Positions 16,331 to 24,128 of a stretch of 64,000 bases of DNA are shown here, piece after piece. The stretch's first letter is position 1, and every line of letters begins with the position of its first letter. Source of the stretch: Chitinophagaceae bacterium (GTDB lineage Bacteria; Bacteroidota; Bacteroidia; Chitinophagales; Chitinophagaceae); contig CANBSH010000005.1 in NCBI GenBank assembly GCA_947372105.1, positions 1 to 64,000 on the forward strand, read 5' to 3'. Under the pieces are notes generated by a model. The model was not told the origin of the DNA, made no database searches, and worked only from the letters and a program-made list of their open reading frames with translations. Both the position numbers and the translations under genes were made by a program.

Positions 16331-18292
16331 TTAATATTGTGGATTTTGTATCAATTTATTAGTACTAGTTCCTGGAATAGCTTTGTAATAAGACATCATT
16401 TGAAAAGTTTGGCCTGCGGCTCTTTCATCAAAATAATTATTAGCTCTAACAAATATATATTTAGGTGTTGTCTGTCTCAAATCTAAAACAGGTACTAAAA
16501 CAGTTCTTCTTGTGGATTTAAATAAAGTATGGAAGTCTCTTCTTCTAACTAAATCCCAGTATCTAACTCCCTCAAAAGCCATTTCAACCCTTCTTTCTTT
16601 TAATACATTATCAATTGTCAATGGAATATTATCTGTATGTGCAGCTCTTTTTCTAAGAGCATTCAAATAAGTGGCAGCAATTGCCGCATCACCCTTACCA
16701 CTTTCCGATACTGCTTCAGCATAATTTAGATAAATTTCTGCCAATCTAAAATCGATATAATCAGTGGTAGAACTAAAGTAAGTTCCCTGAACGTTCTTGC
16801 CTTCCTGTAAGAATTTTTTTAAAGAAAACCCTGAATTTGAGTAATTCGGGTTGCTTGCGCTACCTAAATTTAAAAATCCAGAGTAGCTACTTGCAGAGCT
16901 TGCTCCATATGTATAATATGTTTTACCATCTTTACCAGGCGCACTTGCGTCAGCATAAATTAATTTAGTTCCATCTTGTTTTATTAATCCTCCTTGCATG
17001 GTAACTGTAACCCCTTTCCAGGTAGTTCCAGGTAACATAATGCTTGCAAACAACCTTGCATCTTTTTGAGAAAATATGTCAGATGGATTGTCATATAATT
17101 TAAATGGCTTTGTAACATCCAGTTTTGTTGGGTCAGCTATTACATCATTTTCAACCCCGTCAGTTCTGGTTATTAATGGACTGCTTTTCCCTAATCCATT
17201 ATCTGAATAATCTTCATATAAGTCTACCAAATTTAATGTTGGGCTTGATCTACCAAAGTATAAACCTCCTGGATTTGTTTGTGATGGATTAAAAAATACA
17301 TCAGTTGTATGCCCTTGCAACAATGAAGTAGTTCCATCAATATATCCTTTCTTAAAAAGAACTTCGACATCAGCTCCAGCTGGATTTTGAAAAATATCTT
17401 GAAAATTTTTAGCGGCATCTAATCTATTTGCAGGTGTTGGCTTATAAAGAGATTTTCCTGATCCGTCAATTATTGCTTTTGATGCGTCTATACATTGTTG
17501 ATAATAATTATCTGCATCTGATACAGTAAATCCTCCAACTAGTTTCTGCGAAACAGCATCGCCCACTAATGGTGCTTTATCCCAATATTTAGCTAGTGAA
17601 GCTGCAAATAATGAGGCTCTAGATTTTAAAGCCAGTGCAGCCCATTTAGTAGCTCTATAGGTACCTTCAACAGATGTATAACTTATTGGTAAATTTTTGG
17701 CAGCAAAATCGCATTCAGATAAAATATAATTCCATGTAGCTTTTTCAGTTGCTCTTGGTATAAACAAATTAGCATTATCAGAACCAGCAATATAATCTTG
17801 AACTGTGTCAATTAACGGAACTCCACCATATCTTTTTGCCAATCCAAAATACATATATGCTCTAATAAACCTAGCCTCACTCATTAATGAATTACGTTGT
17901 AAGTCAGACATTGCAACACTTGGTAATTGTTCCATGAACAAGTTAACTTGACGTATTGCATCATAACCCCAGTAACCATCATTAATTGGCCCTACGCCTG
18001 ACCCTGGTGATAATGTTGCTTCATCTGTATAATAAGTTGTGCCAAAGCCTGGCTCTACATATCCATTTGCTGTATTTCTGTGATAATTAAATCCAACACC
18101 AGGATTATATACAAAATCTTCAACTGGCATTTTATTATACAAATTTGCCAGTAAGACTTTTACACCATTAATATCGGTTAATAACTGTGAAGCTGGTACT
18201 CTATCTAATGGCTCAACTTCTAAAAATTTCTTACAAGCCGACATCGTTAAACATGTGGCTAAAATGGTTAAATATATTGATATTCTTTTCAT
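16331..18292 (-). CDS. SusD/RagB family glycan-binding lipoprotein
   Basis: 653 residues. A lipoprotein signal ends TMSAC (Cys20), followed by KKFLEVEPLDRVPASQL, the standard opening of SusD/RagB proteins. The N-terminal TPR-like helices carry NGYW/YDAIRQVN and EARFIRAYMYFGLAKRYGGVPL (about 140-165). The C-terminal SusD domain carries DFRLAEIYLNYAEAVSESGKGD and ERRVEMAFEGVRYWDLVRR. It is a surface lipoprotein that caps the SusC channel and captures oligosaccharides. Stop and start lie 10 bases from susC, the usual pairing. The length is slightly above average for the family. The call is certain; the glycan is not known. Confidence 0.95.
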   Translation of the reverse strand: MKRISIYLTILATCLTMSACKKFLEVEPLDRVPASQLLTDINGVKVLLANLYNKMPVEDFVYNPGVGFNYHRNTANGYVEPGFGTTYYTDEATLSPGSGVGPINDGYWGYDAIRQVNLFMEQLPSVAMSDLQRNSLMSEARFIRAYMYFGLAKRYGGVPLIDTVQDYIAGSDNANLFIPRATEKATWNYILSECDFAAKNLPISYTSVEGTYRATKWAALALKSRASLFAASLAKYWDKAPLVGDAVSQKLVGGFTVSDADNYYQQCIDASKAIIDGSGKSLYKPTPANRLDAAKNFQDIFQNPAGADVEVLFKKGYIDGTTSLLQGHTTDVFFNPSQTNPGGLYFGRSSPTLNLVDLYEDYSDNGLGKSSPLITRTDGVENDVIADPTKLDVTKPFKLYDNPSDIFSQKDARLFASIMLPGTTWKGVTVTMQGGLIKQDGTKLIYADASAPGKDGKTYYTYGASSASSYSGFLNLGSASNPNYSNSGFSLKKFLQEGKNVQGTYFSSTTDYIDFRLAEIYLNYAEAVSESGKGDAAIAATYLNALRKRAAHTDNIPLTIDNVLKERRVEMAFEGVRYWDLVRRRDFHTLFKSTRRTVLVPVLDLRQTTPKYIFVRANNYFDERAAGQTFQMMSYYKAIPGTSTNKLIQNPQY

Positions 18293-18302
18293 TTTTTTTA
18301 AT

Positions 18303-21300
18303 TTAAAAGTTCAAGTTTATGCCTAAATTAAATGATCTCATAAGCGGGTAAGTTAAATCAGCAGTATAAGATCCTTCTTCTCTTTCTGGATCCAACCCTT
18401 TTGCTAGTTCATTCGCAAAAGTGTATAAGTTAAACCCATTTACATAGACTCTAATAGAATCAAATTTTGATTTCTTTAAAAGATTTTTAGGTAAAGTGTA
18501 GCCTAATTCAACACTTTTAATTCTCAAATATTTTGCATCTAAGCGCCATCTGTCTGTAATCAAACCGTCTGTTGTACCAACAAAGTTAGAACGCAATGCA
18601 GGAAATTGTCCTGGCAACCATTTTGTTGCTGGATCATATGGGTTTGCACCAGGTGTTTCTGTATGCCATCTATCTAAATATTTTTCCCATAAATTCGGAT
18701 ATGTTCCATAACCCCAAACATCATTAGGTGCATTATAGATAGAAAAAAGTGCCGCTCCTTGAAGTAATATATTAATATCAAATCCCTTCCAATCTGCATT
18801 AATAGTCATACCAAATTGTAGTGGAGGATTACCTGCATAACCTTGATATTGACCTGACCAAAATTCAGGAAGCTGATCATTACCGTCAATAATTCCATCA
18901 CCATTTACATCTGTGATTTTATAACTGCCCGGTAAGTTTTTTGAATTACCATTCGCTCCTCCTAATAATGGAGCAGTTTGATATTGTGAAATGTTAGTGT
19001 ATTGTCCACTATATATATAACCCCACTCTCTTCCCAAATATCTATTATTTCCCCAAGCATCTTTCCATATTTGCATGGTACTTGCATAAGGAGCACGTTC
19101 ATTATAAATTAAGTATTTTCTAGAGTAAGTTGCGTTAGCACTAAGATTATAATTAACGGATCCCAATTTGCCTTTATGAGTAATCATAAGTTCAATTCCT
19201 CGCACTAAATCGGTATTAATATTTTCTTGTGGAAAGCTGGCACCAAAAGTATTTGGAACAGATTGGATTCGTGTTGCTAATAATCCATCGCGATTTTTTT
19301 GAAAGACGTCAGTGGTGATACCTAACTTTCCATCCCATAACTCTAAATCAACACCAATATTTGCAGTTTTTGTTTTGACCCAAGTTAAATTTTCATTGAT
19401 TACTCCTGGAGGTACCATTCCCATTGTTAATACTCCACTATTTAAAATATATCCACCATCAATAGCACCAAATTTATAACCTGAATAATATTCAAACGCA
19501 TTTCCTGCATCCGAACCCATTAAGCCATAGGAAGCTCTAACTTTTAAATTTGAAATAGCAGGTATGTTTTTCTTAATGAAAGGTTCTTCAGAAATACGCC
19601 ATCCTGCTGATGCTGATGGGAACATAGCCCATCTATTGTTAGGCGAGTATCTGTAAGAGCCATCGTTTCTAAATGCTAATTCAAGCAAATACTTGCTTTT
19701 ATAATCATAATTAAAACGTCCTAATAATGATAAATAATTTTGAATAGATCTATTTCCAGCATTATTCAAATTTGTTAAACTTCCTTGATCAATAATATCA
19801 TGTGTATACACATCATCATATTGTCTTTGTGCTTGAATAAAATCATTTCTTAATCCACGAAGCTCATACACCATTGTTGCTCCTACATGATGATAGGTAT
19901 TAAAAGTGTTTTTATAGTTAGCTTGTAATTGAAGATCTTTTCTAGCAAACTGAGATACTGAATTTTTATATAAATTAGATTTATTAACAGTAGGAACATC
20001 AGTTACAAAATCATATTGATAATACATTCTTTGTAAATTAGAATAGTTATATACGTTTCCATCGTATACTCCTAAAACACCTAATTGTAACCCTTTAAGA
20101 TAAGGTACGTCATAAGTTATATTTACACTTGTTTGATATTGTATATTACTCCACTTATCATAACCTGAGACTGATTCATTTGCTAATGCATATGGGTTTG
20201 TCCATTCAGGTGGTACTCTAGAAATGTGTGTAGGGTCAGCAGGAGTGAATGGTGTATATCCACGATCTGCAATTATTAAAGGTTTAAAAAACCAAAAATA
20301 ACTTCCTTGAGGACTCGTATTATTGTCTACTTTACCTGCAACAGATACCGTCGCTTTTAAATTATTGCTTAATTTGAAAGTCACGTTATTTCTAAAAGTA
20401 TACTTTTTATATTTTTGAATGTCGCTTGTTAAAATGCCATTATCTTCCATTAATCCTAAACTAGAATAAAATGTTACGAGATCATTTCCTCCACTAGCAG
20501 AAAGCGTATGTGTTTGCTGTCCTGTAAAACCTCTCAATGTATTATTAAACCAATTATAATCTTTATATCCAGGCAAGGCACCATCTTTCCATTTCGCTAA
20601 CTCTATATCGCTAAATGTTGGCGCTAAACCTGTGTTTAATTGCATTTCATTTTTAATTAGTCTATAGCTATAAGCATCTATGTTTTTTAACATACTAGTT
20701 GGTTGCTTAGTTCCATAAAAAGAATTAAAACTAAATTTTGCTTGACCTTTAGCTCCCTTTTTTGTGGTTACAATTAATACTCCATTATCGGCATTCATTC
20801 CATAGATAGCAGCTGCTGCATCTTTTAGAACAGAAATACTTTCAATATCCTCAGGATTTAATCTTTCTAAATCTGACATACCATCTCTAGCAACGCCATC
20901 AATTACTAAAAGAGGAGATCCAAATCCACGAATATTTACCATACTATTGAAAGTACCGGGCTCTGCGGTTTGTTGTCTAATTAAAACACCAGGAATTTTA
21001 CCTTGTATGTTACTTACTACACTTGTACTTTTAGTAGTATTTATATCTTTACTTTTTATGTTAGTTACAGCTCCTGTTAAAGTTTCCTTTTTTTGAGTAC
21101 CGTAACCAACTACCACTACTTCACTTAAATTAGAAGAGCTTTCTAACATTGTTATAGCAATTTCAGTTTTGCCATTTAGATTCACCTCCAAATCCTTATA
21201 TCCAATCATAGAAATTTGAAGTGTAGACTTGTCATTTGGCGTCTGGATTGAAAATTGACCCTGTGTGTTAGTAATGACTCCTTTTGTGTTTCCTTTAATT

Positions 21301-21476
21301 CTCACAATAGCTCCTACAAGTGGCTCACTTGTTTGATTTACGATTTTCCCTGAGATTTTTTTATTCCCAGTTTGCGCAAAAGTGGAGGTGGTGACTAAAG
21401 AAAAAAACAATAAAACAACCAGCTTAGCTGCTTGTTTTAAGAAAGAAGAACTCGCATAGCATGTGATTTTTTTCAT
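18303..21476 (-). CDS. SusC/RagA TonB-dependent outer-membrane transporter
   Basis: 1057 residues from the ATG at 21476 (MKKITCYASS). A longer reading from 21515 would start inside a LacI-type operator, so the shorter start is preferred. The order is signal peptide (to TFAQ), carboxypeptidase-like regulatory domain (about 40-115), TonB-box region SEVVVVGYGTQKKE, plug domain with LLVIDGVARD and ISVLKDAAAAIYG, then a 22-strand barrel ending in SFNLGINLNF with terminal Phe. It imports oligosaccharides through the outer membrane with the SusD partner next door. Operators and a promoter-like element lie directly upstream, so LacI control is likely. Confidence 0.95.
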   Translation of the reverse strand: MKKITCYASSSFLKQAAKLVVLLFFSLVTTSTFAQTGNKKISGKIVNQTSEPLVGAIVRIKGNTKGVITNTQGQFSIQTPNDKSTLQISMIGYKDLEVNLNGKTEIAITMLESSSNLSEVVVVGYGTQKKETLTGAVTNIKSKDINTTKSTSVVSNIQGKIPGVLIRQQTAEPGTFNSMVNIRGFGSPLLVIDGVARDGMSDLERLNPEDIESISVLKDAAAAIYGMNADNGVLIVTTKKGAKGQAKFSFNSFYGTKQPTSMLKNIDAYSYRLIKNEMQLNTGLAPTFSDIELAKWKDGALPGYKDYNWFNNTLRGFTGQQTHTLSASGGNDLVTFYSSLGLMEDNGILTSDIQKYKKYTFRNNVTFKLSNNLKATVSVAGKVDNNTSPQGSYFWFFKPLIIADRGYTPFTPADPTHISRVPPEWTNPYALANESVSGYDKWSNIQYQTSVNITYDVPYLKGLQLGVLGVYDGNVYNYSNLQRMYYQYDFVTDVPTVNKSNLYKNSVSQFARKDLQLQANYKNTFNTYHHVGATMVYELRGLRNDFIQAQRQYDDVYTHDIIDQGSLTNLNNAGNRSIQNYLSLLGRFNYDYKSKYLLELAFRNDGSYRYSPNNRWAMFPSASAGWRISEEPFIKKNIPAISNLKVRASYGLMGSDAGNAFEYYSGYKFGAIDGGYILNSGVLTMGMVPPGVINENLTWVKTKTANIGVDLELWDGKLGITTDVFQKNRDGLLATRIQSVPNTFGASFPQENINTDLVRGIELMITHKGKLGSVNYNLSANATYSRKYLIYNERAPYASTMQIWKDAWGNNRYLGREWGYIYSGQYTNISQYQTAPLLGGANGNSKNLPGSYKITDVNGDGIIDGNDQLPEFWSGQYQGYAGNPPLQFGMTINADWKGFDINILLQGAALFSIYNAPNDVWGYGTYPNLWEKYLDRWHTETPGANPYDPATKWLPGQFPALRSNFVGTTDGLITDRWRLDAKYLRIKSVELGYTLPKNLLKKSKFDSIRVYVNGFNLYTFANELAKGLDPEREEGSYTADLTYPLMRSFNLGINLNF

Positions 21477-21510
21477 ATGGCGTTTTTTGTTCAAAATCAG
21501 GTTTTTATGA

Positions 21511-21528
21511 TGCAATATCGTTATTGCA
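21511..21528. promoter_or_regulatory. LacI-type operator, proximal copy
   Basis: The 18-base site TGCAATATCGTTATTGCA is a near-perfect inverted repeat around a central CG (TGCAATA/TATTGCA arms), the usual layout of LacI-family operators. It lies 35 bases before the susC start and next to a LacI-family gene. A second copy lies 23 bases away, centre to centre. Confidence 0.65.
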
Positions 21529-21533
21529 AATGT

Positions 21534-21551
21534 TGCAAAATCGTTATTGCA
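21534..21551. promoter_or_regulatory. LacI-type operator, distal copy
   Basis: TGCAAAATCGTTATTGCA differs from the proximal copy at one position of 18. It begins five bases beyond a Bacteroidota -7-like element on the minus strand, so a bound repressor would cover the predicted transcription start of susC. The two copies sit about two helical turns apart, suiting paired dimers. Confidence 0.65.
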
Positions 21552-21555
21552 TAAA

Positions 21556-21563
21556 CAAATATG
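21556..21563 (-). promoter_or_regulatory. Possible Bacteroidota -7 promoter element for susC
   Basis: Read on the minus strand this is CATATTTG, one base off the Bacteroidota -7 consensus TAnnTTTG, within an AT-rich tract. The -33 region about 19 bases upstream is only T-rich, not a clear TTTG. The predicted start point falls inside the distal operator. The call is weak alone and supported mainly by position. Confidence 0.35.
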
Positions 21564-21592
21564 TAATAATTTTTTAAAATAAAAAAATTTTT

Positions 21593-22612
21593 TTAGGAGG
21601 AGGCCCTTACTATGAGCTTCGGGGCTAGTAGAATTTGCTCTTTAGATCGAACCGGATATTTTTTTGTATCGAACTGATTAACAAGGAGTTTTACAGCGGA
21701 TTTAGCTATTTCAGCTATAGGCTGACTAACAGCCGTTATTTTAGGCGAAAATAAATGAAACAAATCATGGTCATCAAAACAAATAACGGCAAGCTGCGTT
21801 GGAATTTGAATTTCTAAATCAGCAATAGCTTCTAAACCAGCAATACATAAATAGTTGGTCGCAAAAAAGACAGCATCTAGCGCTGAATTTTCTTTTAAAA
21901 ACTTTTTAATAGCCTCTTTCTTATTCTCTATTGTGTAATTGATCTTGAGTTGAAACTTTTCATTGGGTTTAATGCCTGCAAGCTCTAACTCATTTCTATA
22001 GGCAATTTCACGTTCTGTCATATGTGCTTGGTTGATATCTACCGAAATGAAACCTATATTTTTATACCCTTTTTCGATTAAATGTTTCATTCCAAGTTCA
22101 ACGCCCTTATAGTTATCAACCAATGTAGAAGCCACTTCTAGCTCAGGAAAATATCTATCAATTAAGACAATCGGTACTTTTGTTTGCATGAGCTGTTTGA
22201 TAGACTTGTTCATTCCACTGGAAGGAGCTATTATAAATCCATCTGCTTGTCTATTATAAAGCATTTTAATTTGTCCTGCCCCTTTTTCATCATTGTTTTC
22301 GGTACTACAATAAAGAATTCTGTAATGATATTTATAAATTTCATCTTCTAATTCTTTGGCCAATAAAGCAAAAAAGGGGTTCGAAATATTTTCTACAATT
22401 AATCCAATAATTCTTGATTTACCAGTCCTAAGGCTTACTGCCATTGAATTTGGCTGATAACCCATATCATCAGCAATTTTTTTTATTTTATCCGAAAGTG
22501 CGGAACTTATTCTAGCCGACTTCTCCTTTCCATTAAGAACTGCAGATACTGTTGAAGGAACAACTTCAGCAATTCGTGCAATATCTTTTATGGTTATTCG
22601 ACTAGATTTCAT
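21593..22612 (-). CDS. LacI family transcriptional regulator of the PUL
   Basis: 339 residues. Residues 1-60 form the LacI helix-turn-helix and hinge: TIKDIARIAEVVPSTVSAVLNGKEKSARIS, ending GYQPNSMAVSLRTGKS. Residues about 62-335 form the periplasmic-binding-protein-like effector domain (RIIGLIVENISNPFFALL, ADGFIIAPS, IGFISVD, DAVFFATNYLCIAGLEAI, AVICFDDHD). It should bind the twin palindromes at 21511-21551, 42 bases beyond its own stop, and release them on binding a sugar from the glycan. Control by LacI instead of a hybrid two-component or ECF sensor is less usual for Bacteroidota PULs. The gene is the first on the strand, with 481 bases of intergenic DNA ahead of it. Confidence 0.93.
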   Translation of the reverse strand: MKSSRITIKDIARIAEVVPSTVSAVLNGKEKSARISSALSDKIKKIADDMGYQPNSMAVSLRTGKSRIIGLIVENISNPFFALLAKELEDEIYKYHYRILYCSTENNDEKGAGQIKMLYNRQADGFIIAPSSGMNKSIKQLMQTKVPIVLIDRYFPELEVASTLVDNYKGVELGMKHLIEKGYKNIGFISVDINQAHMTEREIAYRNELELAGIKPNEKFQLKINYTIENKKEAIKKFLKENSALDAVFFATNYLCIAGLEAIADLEIQIPTQLAVICFDDHDLFHLFSPKITAVSQPIAEIAKSAVKLLVNQFDTKKYPVRSKEQILLAPKLIVRASS

Positions 22613-23093
22613 AGCATAAAGTTAATTTATGTTTATGGAAAACTTTAAAAAATATATAAAGACAGAATTATTAAATCTAACTATGAAAATTGATAAGAGT
22701 ATTATAAACTAACCGATACAAAAAATAATTAATTAGAGATTTTTAAAATAAGCCTAATGTTTAGTTGGTTTTAATTGTTTCAAGATAAATATGAAATTTA
22801 ACTGATAAAACATTTTAATTGCAATGCCAATACACAACAACTTATCCTCCTAATTGGAGTTTTATGTCAATATTTATTATAGTCCATAATATGTTGTCTA
22901 AAACAGCTAACTATTTGATTATCAATATTATTTAGATATTAAACTTTATAATAAACAATTTCATACTTAACAATAATACTTGTTTATTAAATATATAATT
23001 GCTCTAAACGAGCTGGACATTTTTAAGCAAATACTTTATCTTTAAGAGAACGATTGCTGCTCTAATATTAGAGCATTAAAAAAATATTGCCTT
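22613..23093. other. Divergent intergenic region without genes
   Basis: 481 AT-rich bases between the LacI gene and the NHL-cytochrome block. I see no open reading frame of note and no RNA gene. It must hold the promoters of both divergent units. The only clear structures are a perfect palindrome at 23058-23075 and a related partial inverted repeat (GCTC-TAAAC-GAGC) at 23001-23013. Confidence 0.6.
23058..23075. promoter_or_regulatory. Perfect 18-base palindrome, possible operator
   Basis: TGCTCTAATATTAGAGCA reads the same on both strands. It lies 18 bases before the start of the NHL-propeller gene. The half-site TGCTCTAA recurs at 23000-23007. It differs from the LacI sites in front of susC (no central CG), so it would serve another regulator, or act as a leader hairpin in the mRNA. 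Confidence 0.4.
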
Positions 23094-24119
23094 ATGCAAA
23101 GAAGATCTTTTGTAAAAAATTCCATCTTGGGAACTGCTGGTTGTATGATCAGCAAGGATTTATTTAGCGAAACTAAGGGTCCTATCTATGGACAAAATGA
23201 AATGCAGTTTCGTTTAAACACCAAATGGGGTGCATTGAATCCCGACAAAACACCTGTGAATGATTGTCATGAAATGGTGCAAGATTCCAAAGGACACATT
23301 GTATTGTTAACGAATGAAACCAAAAACAATGTGATCATTTATAATAAAAGTGGGCGCTTAATAAAAACATGGGGGACTGAATTTCCAGGAGCGCATGGTC
23401 TTACTTTACAAGCCAATGGCAAAGAAGATTTTTTATTCATCACAGATAACAACAGACATCAAGTTTATAAAACAACAATAGACGGAAAAATATTATTGAC
23501 TATTGATCCTCCTGCAGACCTTCCTGCTTATCAAAAAAAAGAAGCATTTGTTCCTACCGAAACCACGGTATTACCCAATGGTGATTTTTATATTGCAGAT
23601 GGATATGGTGCACAACATATTTTACATTATGATGAGTATGGAAAATTAAAAAATAGTTTTGGAGGAAGAGGAACAGGGGATGAACATTTAGACAATGCGC
23701 ATGGTATATGTGTAGATACTAGAAATGGCGCACCCACTTTACTTGTTACTGATCGCACACGTAATGCATTTAAACGTTTTAGTTTGGAAGGAAAATTATT
23801 AGAAGTGATTCATTTACCTGGCGCTTGTGTGTGCAGGCCCGTCATTAAAGGAGATTACTTATATGCAGCAGTATTACGTTCACCTAATTTAGATACTGTC
23901 AATTCAGGATTCATTACCATCTTAAATAAAGATAATAAAGTAGTATCCAATTTAGGTGGTACTGCCCCTGTATATGTGAATAATCAATTACAGCCTATGG
24001 CGCAAGCCGAAAAAATATTCATACATCCTCATGATGTATGTGTAGATGATGAAGGCAGTATTTATGTTGCACAATGGGCATCGGGTAAAGTGTATCCTTA
24101 TAAATTTACTCGAGTATAA
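23094..24119 (+). CDS. Secreted NHL-like six-bladed beta-propeller protein
   Basis: 341 residues. The N-terminus MQRRSFVKNSILGTAG resembles a Tat signal. The rest is a repeating beta-propeller with NHL-type strands: GHIVLLTNETKNNVIIYNKSGRLIKTWG (about 65-92), FLFITDNNRHQVYKTTIDGKIL, DFYIADGYGAQHILHYDEYGKL, LLVTDRTRNAFKRFSLEGKLL and SIYVAQWASGKVYPY. Such propellers resemble the lyase domain of peptidylglycine amidating enzyme, but no catalytic site can be claimed. It starts a plus-strand block with two c-type cytochrome proteins and a DUF1501 protein, nine bases before the next start, and so likely shares their exported process. Confidence 0.8.
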   Translation: MQRRSFVKNSILGTAGCMISKDLFSETKGPIYGQNEMQFRLNTKWGALNPDKTPVNDCHEMVQDSKGHIVLLTNETKNNVIIYNKSGRLIKTWGTEFPGAHGLTLQANGKEDFLFITDNNRHQVYKTTIDGKILLTIDPPADLPAYQKKEAFVPTETTVLPNGDFYIADGYGAQHILHYDEYGKLKNSFGGRGTGDEHLDNAHGICVDTRNGAPTLLVTDRTRNAFKRFSLEGKLLEVIHLPGACVCRPVIKGDYLYAAVLRSPNLDTVNSGFITILNKDNKVVSNLGGTAPVYVNNQLQPMAQAEKIFIHPHDVCVDDEGSIYVAQWASGKVYPYKFTRV

Positions 24120-24128
24120 GATTTGTAT

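Noticed and set aside
21477-21515. Longer susC start at 21515
   Set aside because: It would place the start codon in a LacI-type operator and add 13 residues before a normal signal peptide.
21595-21600. AGGAGG motif as a ribosome binding site
   Set aside because: It is on the plus strand at the 3-prime end of the minus-strand LacI gene and has no start codon after it.
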